Assembly: GCA_029203145.1 (NCBI GenBank)
Contig: CP119309.1
Span: 2,501-66,500, forward strand
Reading direction: 5' to 3'
DNA: 64,000 nucleotides
DNA from: Candidatus Brevundimonas phytovorans
Lineage (GTDB): Bacteria; Pseudomonadota; Alphaproteobacteria; Caulobacterales; Caulobacteraceae
This document shows, piece by piece, positions 30,568 to 41,078 of the stretch (positions are counted from its first letter, which is position 1; each line of letters starts with the position of its first letter). Made by a program: the position numbers and the translations under genes. The notes beneath the pieces are model-generated. The model had not been told where the DNA came from. It saw only the letters and a list, made by a program, of their open reading frames with translations, and did not search any database.

Positions 30568-32739
30568 ATGAACAACTTCACCATTTCGGTGGATGCCGAC
30601 GGCATCGCCACCTTCCTGTTCGACGTGCCGGGCCGCACGATGAACACCTTCACCGACAGTGCTGTGGCCGATATCGAGGCCATCGTGGCCCGTATCCGCG
30701 ACGACCTCTTCATTCGCGGCGCCATTCTCGCCTCGGGCAAGTCCAACGGCTTCTGCGCGGGCGCTGACCTGGGCGAACTGGGCGAGACGGCCGGCGGCCG
30801 CGCCGAGGGCGCCGCCCGTGAAGCCGCGCTTCCCGCCTCGTCGCGCATGAGCAAGGCGCTTCGTGCGCTGGAAACCGTCGGCAAGCCGGTGGTCGCGGCC
30901 ATCGAGGGCATCGCCCTGGGCGGCGGTTTCGAGTTCACCCTGGCGGCCCACTATCGCGTCGCCTCGACCAAGGCCAAGGTCGGTCTGCCGGAAGTGACCA
31001 TCGGCCTGCTGCCGGGCGCTGGCGGCACCCAGCGCGTCCCGCGTCTGGCGGGCGTGCAGGCCGCGCTGGACCTGATGCTGACCGGCGCGCCGGTCGACGC
31101 CGAGAAGGCCAAGGTCATCGGCATCATCGACGAAGTGGTCGAGCCGGGTCAGGCTCTGGCCGCGGCCAAGGCCTGGATTCTGGCTGGCGGCGAGGGCGTC
31201 CAGCCCTGGGACCGCAAGGGCTACGTCATGAAGGACGGCCCCTATTCGGACATCGGCGGCGCCGTCTTCGTGATGGTTCCGCCGAAGGTCATGGCCAAGA
31301 GCTACGGCAACTATCCGGCCCAGAAGAACATCGCCCGCTGCGTCTATGAGGGCTTCAACCTGCCGATGGACGCGGCGCTTCGCGTCGAGTCGCGCCTGTT
31401 CATGGACACCCAGCAGACGCCGCAGGCGCGGGCCATGATCCGCTCGCTCTTCCTGTCGAAACAGGCCCTGGCCAAGGGCGGCGCCCGTCCCCAGGACGTT
31501 CCGACCTACACCGTCAAGAAGGCCGCCGTTCTGGGCGCCGGCATGATGGGCGCGGGCATCGCCTATGCTCAGGCGCGGGTCGGCATCGACACCGTCCTGA
31601 TCGACGTGGCTCAGGCCGGCGCCGACAAGGGCAAGGCCTATTCGGAAACCCTGGTCGCCAAGGCCGTGGCCAAGGGCGCGATGAGCCAGCAAACCGCCGA
31701 CGAACTGGTCGGCCGCATCACCGCCACCACGGACTATGACGCCGTCAAGGGCGCCGATCTGGTGGTCGAGGCCGTGTTCGAGGATCGCGCCCTGAAGGCC
31801 GATGTGACCAGGCGCGCCGAGGCCCAGATCGGGGCGGACGCCGTCTTCGCCTCCAACACCTCGACCCTGCCGATCACCGGCCTGTCGGAGGCCTCCGAGC
31901 GTCCGGCCAACTTCATCGGCATCCACTTCTTCTCGCCGGTGGACCGGATGGAGCTGGTCGAGATCATCGTCGGCAAGACCACCTCGCAGGAGACCCTGGC
32001 CAAGGCGCTGGACTACTGCAAGCAGCTGAAGAAGGTGCCGATCGTCGTCAACGACAGCCGCGGCTTCTTCACCAGCCGCGTGTTCGACACCTACATCCGT
32101 GAAGGTCTGGAGATGCTGATCGAGGGCATCGCCCCGGCCATCATCGACAACGTCGGCCGGATGACCGGCATGCCGCGCGGCCCGCTGGAACTGCTGGACG
32201 ACGTGGCCATCGACCTGGTGGACCGCGTCGCGGGTCAGCGTCGCAAGGACCTGAACCTGCCGGCGCCGGCCGCCGGCGACACCGACAAGTTCCTGATCGA
32301 CATGGTGGCTCTGGAACGTTGGGGCCGCAAGAACGGCAAGGGCGTCTATGACTATCCGCAAGGCGGGGCCAAGAGCCTGTGGTCCGGTCTGGCCGAGATG
32401 TATCCGGTCAAGATCGCGCGTTCCACGCCGGAACTCGTCGAGCACCTGAAGCAGCGTCTGCTCTATCGTCAGGCCGTCGAGGCCGCGCGCTGCATGGACG
32501 AGAACGTCGTCACCGCCGCCCGCGACGCCGACGTCGGCGCCATCCTGGGCTGGGGCTTCGCGCCCTGGACCGGCGGCCCGATCAGCCTGATCGACAGCAT
32601 CGGCGTGGCCGCGTTCACCGCCGCCTGCGAGGCCCTGGCCGCGCAGTACGGCGAGCGTTTCGCGCCGCCGGCCCTGCTGAAGACGATGTCCGCCTCGGGC
32701 GAACGTTTCTATCCGGCGCCCAAGCCTCTGGCGGCCTGA
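30568..32739 (+). CDS. Fused enoyl-CoA hydratase / 3-hydroxyacyl-CoA dehydrogenase (FadB/FadJ type)
   Basis: 723 residues. Crotonase half about 1-190 (GFCAGADLGELG; LPEVTIGLLPGAGGTQR with catalytic Glu residues), then a Rossmann domain about 318-500 (AAVLGAGMMGAGIAY; the catalytic His in IHFFSPVDRMELVE) and a C-terminal 3HCDH domain. Performs hydration and NAD-linked oxidation. It follows the thiolase by 27 bp; together they form a full beta-oxidation set. A terminator follows. Confidence 0.95.
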   Translation: MNNFTISVDADGIATFLFDVPGRTMNTFTDSAVADIEAIVARIRDDLFIRGAILASGKSNGFCAGADLGELGETAGGRAEGAAREAALPASSRMSKALRALETVGKPVVAAIEGIALGGGFEFTLAAHYRVASTKAKVGLPEVTIGLLPGAGGTQRVPRLAGVQAALDLMLTGAPVDAEKAKVIGIIDEVVEPGQALAAAKAWILAGGEGVQPWDRKGYVMKDGPYSDIGGAVFVMVPPKVMAKSYGNYPAQKNIARCVYEGFNLPMDAALRVESRLFMDTQQTPQARAMIRSLFLSKQALAKGGARPQDVPTYTVKKAAVLGAGMMGAGIAYAQARVGIDTVLIDVAQAGADKGKAYSETLVAKAVAKGAMSQQTADELVGRITATTDYDAVKGADLVVEAVFEDRALKADVTRRAEAQIGADAVFASNTSTLPITGLSEASERPANFIGIHFFSPVDRMELVEIIVGKTTSQETLAKALDYCKQLKKVPIVVNDSRGFFTSRVFDTYIREGLEMLIEGIAPAIIDNVGRMTGMPRGPLELLDDVAIDLVDRVAGQRRKDLNLPAPAAGDTDKFLIDMVALERWGRKNGKGVYDYPQGGAKSLWSGLAEMYPVKIARSTPELVEHLKQRLLYRQAVEAARCMDENVVTAARDADVGAILGWGFAPWTGGPISLIDSIGVAAFTAACEALAAQYGERFAPPALLKTMSASGERFYPAPKPLAA

Positions 32740-32765
32740 TCGCCGCACAGGGCTTGAAAACAGGG

Positions 32766-32797
32766 AAGGGCGGGGCGCGAGCGTCCCGCCCTTTTTC
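32766..32797 (+). terminator. Terminator after the FadB-like gene
   Basis: GGGCGGG / CCCGCCC stem followed by TTTTTCT. Confidence 0.9.
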
Positions 32798-32832
32798 TAT
32801 GGCCGATGGCCAGGCTGGATTTCAGGCAAAAG

Positions 32833-32862
32833 AAAAGGCGGGCAACCCCTTGCCCGCCTCTT
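32833..32862 (-). terminator. Terminator after the CoA ligase gene (minus strand)
   Basis: GGCGGGCAA-CCCC-TTGCCCGCC perfect 9-bp stem; the plus-strand A-rich run before it gives a minus-strand T tail. Confidence 0.9.
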
Positions 32863-32884
32863 CCCCTCCTTGCTGGCGCTGAGA

Positions 32885-34432
<1,548 letters not shown>

Positions 34433-34472
34433 CGAAAGGGGTGCTCCTGCCGCCGCTAGGACGGGAAAGATT

Positions 34473-34487
34473 GTCAAATCTATTGAC
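34473..34487. promoter_or_regulatory. Island operator 8 (GTCAA-ATCTA-TTGAC)
   Basis: Perfect arms, flanked by T and A; divergent gap between CoA ligase 1 and the enoyl-CoA hydratase. Confidence 0.8.
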
Positions 34488-34588
34488 ATCTAATCCCGCC
34501 CCGAACCATGTCTGTCAACTCATGTTCAGGCGTTTTTTCGCCGTTCTCGCCGCGACTTGCACGGCCGGGCGGCGCGGCGAGGTGTGCG

Positions 34589-35347
34589 ATGATCGGATTT
34601 GAACGCAAGGGCGAGGGCGCGATCATCCGGCTGGATCAGCCCGAGCGGATGAACGCCCTGAGCGAACCGATGATGGAGGCGCTGGACGCCGCCGTGGACG
34701 CCGCGCTGGCCTCGGGCGCGCGGGCGCTGATGCTGACGGGCGCGGGCCGGGCCTTCTGCGCCGGCGGCGCCCTGTCCGCGCCCCTGCCGGACGACGCGGG
34801 CCTTATTCTGGAAACCCATATCAATCCTCTGCTGCTCAAGCTGGCCGACTTGCCGATCCCGCTGATCGCGGCGGTCAACGGCCCGGCCATCGGGGCAGGG
34901 GCCTCCATCGCCCTGGCCGCCGACATGATCCTGATGTCGCGCTCGGCCTTCCTCAGCTACGCCTTCGCCCAGGTCGGTCTGGCGCCGGACAGCGGGGCCA
35001 GTTGGCTCCTGCCGCGCACCCTGGGCTGGCATCGGGCTCTGGGGCTGATGATGACCGGCGAGCGCATCACCGCCGAACAGGCCGTGGCCTGGGGGCTGGC
35101 GTGGAAGGCCGTCGATCCCGAGGCGCTGTCGGGCGAGGCCGAGGTCTTGCTGGAGCGGCTGTCGAACGGCCCGACCCTGGCCTACGCCGCCGCGCGCCGC
35201 ACCGCGCGGGCGGCCCTCGACCTCGGCTTCGCCCAGGCGCTGGACGTCGAGCGCGAGGCGCAGGCCGACGCCGGCCGCACCGCCGACTTCCAGGAAGGCG
35301 CCGCCGCCTTCGGGGCCCGCCGTCCCGCCCGCTTCGTCGGCCGCTAG
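34589..35347 (+). CDS. Enoyl-CoA hydratase/isomerase (crotonase family)
   Basis: 252 residues from ATG 34589 (GAGG just upstream; an ATG at 34508 adds a leader that does not look like crotonase). Oxyanion-hole segments AFCAGGALS and NGPAIGAGASIALAAD are present; the catalytic glutamate positions of classical hydratases are replaced (LAPDSGASWLLPR), so isomerase or another crotonase reaction is possible. Begins an operon with LeuC and LeuD homologues (9-bp gap). Confidence 0.88.
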   Translation: MIGFERKGEGAIIRLDQPERMNALSEPMMEALDAAVDAALASGARALMLTGAGRAFCAGGALSAPLPDDAGLILETHINPLLLKLADLPIPLIAAVNGPAIGAGASIALAADMILMSRSAFLSYAFAQVGLAPDSGASWLLPRTLGWHRALGLMMTGERITAEQAVAWGLAWKAVDPEALSGEAEVLLERLSNGPTLAYAAARRTARAALDLGFAQALDVEREAQADAGRTADFQEGAAAFGARRPARFVGR

Positions 35348-35356
35348 AAGGACGCC

Positions 35357-36763
35357 ATGAATCCTCCCCGCACCCTGCTGAGCAAGATCTATGACCGCCA
35401 CATGGTGGCCGACCTCGGCGACGGCGACATGCTGATGTATGTCGACTTCCATCTGGTCCACGAAGTCACCAGCCCCCAGGCTTTCGAGGGGCTGCGCCAG
35501 CGCGGCGTCCCGGTGCACGCCCCGGCCCAGACCCTGACGGTGGCCGACCACAACGTCCCGACGCTGAACCGGGCGGCGGGCGTCCTCGACCCGGAAAGCC
35601 GGGCGCAGATCGAACAGTTGCAGATCAACGCCGCCGAATTCGGCCTGCCGTGGATCCCGCTCGACAGCGTGGATCAGGGCATTGTCCACGTCGTCGGGCC
35701 GGAGCAGGGGCTGACCCTGCCCGGCACGACCATCGTCTGCGGCGACAGCCACACCGCCACCCACGGCGCCTTCGGAGCCCTGGCCTTCGGCATCGGCACG
35801 TCGGAGGTCGAGCATGTTCTGGCGACGCAGACTCTCGTGCAGAAGCGGGCCAAATCCATGCTGATCGCGGTCGAGGGCACCCTGGGCCGCGGCGTGGCGG
35901 CCAAGGATCTGATCCTGGCCGTCATCGGCCAGATCGGGACCAATGGCGCCACCGGCTACATTATCGAATACGCCGGTCAGGCGATCCGCGACCTCGACAT
36001 GGCTGGGCGCATGACCGTCTGCAACATGTCGATCGAGGCGGGCGCGCGGGCGGGCCTGATCGCGCCGGACGAGACCACCTTCGCCTATCTGAAAGGGCGT
36101 CGGCACGCGCCGCAGGGCGCGGCCTTCGACGCCGCCGTCGCCGACTGGCGCACCCTGGTCAGCGACCCCGGCGCGCCCTACGACAGGGTGGTGCGTATCG
36201 ACGCCGCCGCCGTCGAGCCCATGGTGAGCTGGGGCTCCAGCCCCGAGGCCGTGACGACCATCGGCGGCCGCACGCCGGATCTGAGCGCCGTCGCCGACGC
36301 GGGTCAGCGGGCCCGGATCGAACAGATGCTGGCCTATATGGGGCTGGCCTCGGATCAGGCTCTGGAAGGTCTGGCCATCGACACGGTCTTCATCGGCAGC
36401 TGCACCAACGGCCGTCTGGAAGACCTGCGCGCCGCCGCCGACATCGCGCGCGGCCGTCATGTGGCGAAGGGCGTGCGCGCCCTGGTGGTGCCGGGCTCCG
36501 GCCGGATCAAGGCGGCGGCCGAAGCCGAGGGGCTGGACCGTATCTTCATCGACGCCGGGTTCGAATGGCGCGAAGCGGGCTGCTCCATGTGTCTGGGCAT
36601 GAACCCCGACAGGCTGGCGCCGGGCGAGCGTTGCGCCTCGACCTCCAACCGCAATTTCGAGGGCCGTCAGGGTCCGGGCGGCCGCACCCATCTGGTGTCG
36701 CCGTCGATGGCCGCCGCCGCCGCCGTGGCGGGCCGGCTGGTCGATGTCAGGAACCCTGGCTGA
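35357..36763 (+). CDS. 3-isopropylmalate dehydratase-type large subunit (LeuC family)
   Basis: Aconitase-superfamily subunit of 468 residues. The [4Fe-4S] cysteines are seen in GSCTNGR (about 348) and CSMCLGMNPD (about 409-412), and the substrate loop GDSHTATHGAFG is intact. Adds or removes water at a 2- or 3-hydroxy dicarboxylate. The small subunit gene follows with a TGATG overlap. Context (acyl-CoA catabolism, no leuA or leuB nearby) argues for a catabolic role such as citraconate/2-methylmalate or dimethylmaleate-like hydration rather than leucine synthesis, but the sequence alone does not settle this. Confidence 0.92.
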   Translation: MNPPRTLLSKIYDRHMVADLGDGDMLMYVDFHLVHEVTSPQAFEGLRQRGVPVHAPAQTLTVADHNVPTLNRAAGVLDPESRAQIEQLQINAAEFGLPWIPLDSVDQGIVHVVGPEQGLTLPGTTIVCGDSHTATHGAFGALAFGIGTSEVEHVLATQTLVQKRAKSMLIAVEGTLGRGVAAKDLILAVIGQIGTNGATGYIIEYAGQAIRDLDMAGRMTVCNMSIEAGARAGLIAPDETTFAYLKGRRHAPQGAAFDAAVADWRTLVSDPGAPYDRVVRIDAAAVEPMVSWGSSPEAVTTIGGRTPDLSAVADAGQRARIEQMLAYMGLASDQALEGLAIDTVFIGSCTNGRLEDLRAAADIARGRHVAKGVRALVVPGSGRIKAAAEAEGLDRIFIDAGFEWREAGCSMCLGMNPDRLAPGERCASTSNRNFEGRQGPGGRTHLVSPSMAAAAAVAGRLVDVRNPG

Positions 36764-37374
36764 TGCTGGCCTTCACCACTCTGGACGCCGTCGCGGCGGC
36801 CCTGCCGCTCGCCAATATCGACACCGACAAGCTGGCGCCCGGGCGATTTCTGAAGGGCGTCACCCGCGCCGGTCTGGGGCGTATCCTGCTGCACCCGCTG
36901 CGCTTTGACGCCGTCGATCAGCCGCGCGCCGACTTCGTGCTGAACCAGTCGCCGTGGGATCGGGCGGGCGTCCTCATCGCGTTCGACAACTTCGGTTGCG
37001 GCTCCAGCCGCGAGCACGCGCCCTGGGCCCTGCTGGACTTCGGGATTCGCTGCGTCATCGCGCCCAGTTTCGCCGACATCTTCCGCAACAACTGTCTGAA
37101 GAACGGCATCCTGCCGCTGGTCCTGCCCGAGGCGGAGTGTCTGGCGTTGATGGATCTGGCGCGCGACCCGGCGACGGCGCGGTTTCAGGTCTCGCTGCCC
37201 GATCAGACGGTGACGGCGGGCGGGCGGACCTGGGCGTTCGAGATCGCTGCGGCGGACAGGATCAAGCTGCTGGAAGGCCGGGACGAGATCGACGCCGCCC
37301 TGGCGCGCCTGACCGAGATCGAGGGCTTCGAGGCGCGCATCGGCTATGCGGCGCCGCATCTGAGGGCTTTCTGA
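36763..37374 (+). CDS. 3-isopropylmalate dehydratase-type small subunit (LeuD family)
   Basis: 203-residue swivelling-domain partner of the large subunit, starting within its stop codon (TGATG). The family features NIDTDKLAPGRFLK and FDNFGCGSSREHAPWAL are present, and IFRNNCLKNGILPL forms the interface region. Required to complete the dehydratase active site. Last gene of the hydratase-LeuCD operon; a palindromic repeat element lies just downstream. Confidence 0.92.
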   Translation: MLAFTTLDAVAAALPLANIDTDKLAPGRFLKGVTRAGLGRILLHPLRFDAVDQPRADFVLNQSPWDRAGVLIAFDNFGCGSSREHAPWALLDFGIRCVIAPSFADIFRNNCLKNGILPLVLPEAECLALMDLARDPATARFQVSLPDQTVTAGGRTWAFEIAAADRIKLLEGRDEIDAALARLTEIEGFEARIGYAAPHLRAF

Positions 37375-37375
37375 T

Positions 37376-37552
37376 CCCTCTCCCGGCGGGAGAGGGCTTG
37401 AGCCTCGGAGAGCCGAAGGCGATCCGCTAAGGCGAAAGGGTGACGGGCTGCGGCGTCAGTCGCTCCTAGCCGTGACGCAACGGCATACGCCGACGGCTAG
37501 GAGCGACCCTCATCCGGCCCTTCAGGCCACCTTCTCCCATCGGGAGAACGGC
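37376..37552. repeat. Nested palindromic repeat element (REP-like)
   Basis: Perfect 15-bp inverted arms (37459-37473 and 37493-37507, CGCTCCTAGCC core) with a 19-nt loop are flanked by two smaller palindromes built on CTCTCCCGGCGGGAGAG (about 37379-37395) and TTCTCCCATCGGGAGAA (about 37532-37548). This is the look of dispersed extragenic palindromes in proteobacteria. It may also serve as a transcription barrier between the convergent operons. Confidence 0.75.
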
Positions 37553-37563
37553 TATGCGGGACA

Positions 37564-38721
37564 TCAGGCGCCAAGCCAGCGTTGCAGAATCTCCGCCGTG
37601 TCCTGACCGACTTCCAGCGGGGCGGGGCGGCGCACCGAGCCGGGCGTGGCGGACAGCTTGGGGAAGACCCCCTGCATGGCCACCTTGCCCAGAACCGGGT
37701 CCTCGACCTCGATGATGGCGTCGCGCGCGGCGAAATGCGGGTCGGCCATCATGTCCTCGGCGTCAAAGACGCGGCCCGCCGGGACGGCGTGTTCGATCAT
37801 CAGGTCTTCCAGCGCCTGAACCGTCAGGGTCGCGGTCCATGCGCCGACCAGCACGTCCAGTTCCGCCTGATGCTCGCCGCGCGCCAGATGGGTGGCGTAG
37901 CGCACGTCGGTCGCCAGTTCCGGCCGACCCATGGCCAGGCACAGGCGCGCGAAGACGGCGTCCTGATTGGCGCCGATCAGGTATTCCCCGTCCGAGCAGG
38001 GATAGACGTTCGACGGGGCGATCTTGGGCAGGACCGAGCCGGTGCGGGTGCGCTTGTGGCCGTTGACGGCGTATTCCGGGATCATGCTCTCCATGACCTG
38101 CAGCACGCTTTCATACAGGGAGCTGTCGACCACCTGGCCCTGTCCGGTGCGCTCACGATGTTGCAGCGCCGCCAGCGCGCCCATGCAGCCATAGGTCGCC
38201 GCCAGGGTGTCGCCGATCGACACGCCGACGCGCGACGGGGCGCGGTCCGGCTCGCCGACGATGCCGCGCCAGCCGCCCATGGCCTCGCCGATGCCGCCAA
38301 AGCCGGCGCGCGACGAATAGGGTCCGGTCTGGCCGTAACCCGAGACCCGCACCACGATCAGACGCGGGTTGGTGGTCATCAGATCGGCGGGGGCCAGGCC
38401 CCACTTCTCCAGCGTGCCGGGACGGAAGTTCTCGATCAGGATGTCGGCCTGGGCGATCAGATCGCGCGCCGTCTGCTGGCCTTCGGCCGAGCGCAGGTCC
38501 ACGGCGACCGAGTACTTGTTGCGCGCGATCACCCGCCACCAGGTCGGCGTCTCGCCCTGGCCCCAGTGCCGCATCGGATCGCCGACGCCGGGGGATTCCA
38601 GCTTGATGACCTCGGCGCCCATGTCGCCCAGCAACTGACCGCAGAAGGGACCGGCGATCAGCTGGCCCATCTCGACGACCTTCAGCCCGTGCAGGGGGCC
38701 GTTCAGCGGTTGGCTGGTCAC
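37564..38721 (-). CDS. CaiB/BaiF (class III) CoA-transferase
   Basis: 385 residues from a GTG at 38721; the longer ATG frame starts inside operator 9 and is rejected. Opening LHGLKVVEMGQLIAGPFCGQLLGDMGAEVIK and the NKYSVAVDL segment are characteristic, and the family Asp lies in GVSIGDTLAATYG. Moves CoA between a thioester and a free acid, often succinyl-CoA as donor. Divergent from the azoreductase-ligase-GST operon. Confidence 0.9.
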   Translation of the reverse strand: MTSQPLNGPLHGLKVVEMGQLIAGPFCGQLLGDMGAEVIKLESPGVGDPMRHWGQGETPTWWRVIARNKYSVAVDLRSAEGQQTARDLIAQADILIENFRPGTLEKWGLAPADLMTTNPRLIVVRVSGYGQTGPYSSRAGFGGIGEAMGGWRGIVGEPDRAPSRVGVSIGDTLAATYGCMGALAALQHRERTGQGQVVDSSLYESVLQVMESMIPEYAVNGHKRTRTGSVLPKIAPSNVYPCSDGEYLIGANQDAVFARLCLAMGRPELATDVRYATHLARGEHQAELDVLVGAWTATLTVQALEDLMIEHAVPAGRVFDAEDMMADPHFAARDAIIEVEDPVLGKVAMQGVFPKLSATPGSVRRPAPLEVGQDTAEILQRWLGA

Positions 38722-38739
38722 GGGCGCATTCTCCAAAAC

Positions 38740-38754
38740 GTCAATTAATCTTAC
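38740..38754. promoter_or_regulatory. Island operator 9 (GTCAA-TTAAT-CTTAC)
   Basis: Two mismatches in the second arm; 19 bp before the CoA-transferase GTG start. Confidence 0.6.
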
Positions 38755-38807
38755 AATCACTGGCCGGGGGCGGTCGGAAAGTCAACGCGGAGACAGGGCT
38801 TGTGATT

Positions 38808-38822
38808 GCCAAATAAATTGAC
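38808..38822. promoter_or_regulatory. Island operator 10 (GCCAA-ATAAA-TTGAC)
   Basis: One mismatch in the first arm; 58 bp before the azoreductase gene and 68 bp from operator 9 in the same divergent gap. Confidence 0.68.
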
Positions 38823-38879
38823 AAAACTTCCCCTTCGACTTGGGAGAGATCGGCCTCAGCCGACAGACTGGGAAACGTC

Positions 38880-39497
38880 ATGCTGCTTCATATCGTGGCC
38901 AGCCCCAAGGGGGAAAGGTCGGCGTCGCGCGCCCTGGCGAACCGCTTCATCGCCACCTGGCGGGACCGGAACCCGGATGCGGAGGTCGACACCCTGGCCC
39001 TGTTCGAGGAAGACCTGCCGCGCTTTGAGGCCGAGCACGCCTTTCGCAAGTTCGCGCCCATCTTCGGCGAAGCGGTCTCGCCCGAGGCCGATGACGCCTG
39101 GCGCATGGTCACTGACGCCGTGGCTCGGCTGGACCGCGCCGACCGCATCCTGCTGTCATGTCCGATGTGGAACTACAGCATCCCCTGGGCTCTGAAACTC
39201 TATCTCGACATCATCGTCCAGCCGCGCGTGACCTTTGGCTACAAGGCCGACGAGATGCGCCACGTCGGCCTGCTGCGGAACCGGCCCCTGCAGATGATCC
39301 TGACGCGGTCGTCGACGATGGCGGGCGACCATGTCGATTTCCAGTTGCCCTATCTGAAGCACATCTTCGAGACCATCGGCATCCGCGACATCCGCGCCCT
39401 GGTCGTCCCGGCCACGACCCAGCCCGACGCCGAGGCGCGTCAGGCCTATGTCCGCAGCTTCGAGGCCCAGGCTGACGCCGCGGCCCGCGCCTTCTGA
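38880..39497 (+). CDS. FMN-dependent NADH:quinone reductase/azoreductase (AzoR family)
   Basis: Flavodoxin-fold reductase of 205 residues: SPKGERSASRALA phosphate-binding loop near the N-terminus and PMWNYSIPWALKLYLD (about 96-111), the AzoR family hallmark. Reduces quinones or azo bonds in two-electron steps. In this operon (8 bp before a CoA ligase) it may protect against or process quinones produced during aromatic oxidation. Confidence 0.9.
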   Translation: MLLHIVASPKGERSASRALANRFIATWRDRNPDAEVDTLALFEEDLPRFEAEHAFRKFAPIFGEAVSPEADDAWRMVTDAVARLDRADRILLSCPMWNYSIPWALKLYLDIIVQPRVTFGYKADEMRHVGLLRNRPLQMILTRSSTMAGDHVDFQLPYLKHIFETIGIRDIRALVVPATTQPDAEARQAYVRSFEAQADAAARAF

Positions 39498-39505
39498 GAC
39501 CTCTC

Positions 39506-41038
39506 ATGCATCCCAGCCATTTCGCCGCCCTCACGCCCGACAAGCCCGCCGTCGTCATGGCGCGAACGGGCGAGGTCGCCACCTTCCGCCAGATGGACGA
39601 GGCCTCGAACCGCGCCGCCCATCTGTTGCGCGCCCTGGGGCTGAAGCCCGGCGACGCCGTGGCGGTCTGTCTCAGCAATACGCCGGACTACTTCGCCCTG
39701 GCCTGGGCGGCGCAGCGGTCGGGGCTGTATTTCGTCGCTCTGTCGTCGCGGTTGACCCTGGCCGAGGTCGACTATATCGCCCGCGACTGCGGGGCCAGGG
39801 TGCTGATCGCGGGCGCCGACCTGCCCCATACGCCGGCCCTGCCCGAGGGCCTGTCCGACCTGATGCTGTTCTCGCTGGGCGGCGTGGTCCCCGGCTATCG
39901 CGTCTGGGAGGACGAGGCCGCGCAACAACCCGTCACCCGCATCGCCGACGAGGTCGCGGGCGGCGAGATGCTCTATTCCTCGGGCACCACGGGACGGCCC
40001 AAGGGCATCCGGCCGGAACTGCCCAAGGACGGCGACATCAACGCCCTGCCGATGACCGCCCTGGTGGCCAAGACCCGCTTCGGCGTGGACGAGGCCAGCG
40101 TCTATCTGTGCCCGGCGCCCCTCTATCACGCCGCGCCGCTTCGCTGGTCGATGGGGGTGCAGCAACTGGGCGGCACGGTGGTGCTGATGGACAAGTTTGA
40201 CGCCGAACTGGCCCTGGCGGCCATCGACGCGCACGGCGTGACCCACAGCCAATGGGTGCCGACCCATTTCATCCGCATGCTGAAGCTGCCGGAGGAGGTG
40301 CGCGCCCGTTACGACGTCTCGTCGCTGAAGCTGGCCATCCACGCCTCGGCACCCTGCCCGGTGCCGGTCAAACGGGCCATGATCGACTGGTTCGGCCCGA
40401 TCCTGATCGAGTACTACGCCGGGACCGAGGGCAACGGCATGACCATCATCAACTCCGAGGAATGGCTGAAGAAGCCCGGCTCGGTCGGTCGCGCCAACTT
40501 CTGCGTGGTCCACATCTGCGACGATGAGGGCAACGAACTGCCGCCTGGCGAGATCGGGAACATCTATTTCCAGGGCGACCACCCGTTCGAATACCACAAC
40601 GACCCCGAGAAGACGGCCACCGCCTATGACGCGCGCGGCTGGACCACCCTGGGCGACGTCGGACGGCTGGATGAGGACGGCTATCTGTTCCTGACCGACC
40701 GCAAGAGCTTCATGATCATCTCGGGCGGGGTGAACATCTATCCGCAGGAAATCGAGAACCTGCTGATCCAGCACCCCCGCGTGGCCGACGCCGCCGTCAT
40801 CGGCGCGCCCTGCCCGGAGATGGGCGAGCGGGTGGTGGCGGTGATCCAGCCCGCCGACTGGGCCGACGCCACGCCGGCCTTCGCCGCCGAACTGTCGGCC
40901 TGGGCGCGGCAGTCGCTGTCCGGGATCAAGGCGCCGCGTCAGTTCGACTTCATGCAGGAACTGCCCCGCCACGACACGGGCAAGCTCTACAAGCGCCTGA
41001 TCCGGGACGAGTACTGGAAGGCCGCGCAGACGGCCTGA
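39506..41038 (+). CDS. AMP-forming acyl-CoA synthetase 2
   Basis: 510 residues with the phosphate loop YSSGTTGRPKG (about 155-165), EYYAGTEGNGM (A5), WTTLGDVGRLDEDGYLFLTDR (A7-A8) and the catalytic Lys in RHDTGKLYKR. Ligates CoA to a carboxylate. Divergent in sequence from synthetase 1, so the two probably act on different intermediates or side chains. Lies between the azoreductase and GST genes in one operon. Confidence 0.92.
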   Translation: MHPSHFAALTPDKPAVVMARTGEVATFRQMDEASNRAAHLLRALGLKPGDAVAVCLSNTPDYFALAWAAQRSGLYFVALSSRLTLAEVDYIARDCGARVLIAGADLPHTPALPEGLSDLMLFSLGGVVPGYRVWEDEAAQQPVTRIADEVAGGEMLYSSGTTGRPKGIRPELPKDGDINALPMTALVAKTRFGVDEASVYLCPAPLYHAAPLRWSMGVQQLGGTVVLMDKFDAELALAAIDAHGVTHSQWVPTHFIRMLKLPEEVRARYDVSSLKLAIHASAPCPVPVKRAMIDWFGPILIEYYAGTEGNGMTIINSEEWLKKPGSVGRANFCVVHICDDEGNELPPGEIGNIYFQGDHPFEYHNDPEKTATAYDARGWTTLGDVGRLDEDGYLFLTDRKSFMIISGGVNIYPQEIENLLIQHPRVADAAVIGAPCPEMGERVVAVIQPADWADATPAFAAELSAWARQSLSGIKAPRQFDFMQELPRHDTGKLYKRLIRDEYWKAAQTA

Positions 41039-41078
41039 CGACCGCGCCACCCCTTCCCCCACCACTCGGAGAACCGTC

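Noticed and set aside
38781..38785. Extra operator copy starting at GTCAA near 38781
   Set aside because: The second arm (positions 38791-38795) does not match TTGAC; only a half-site, already flanked by operators 9 and 10.
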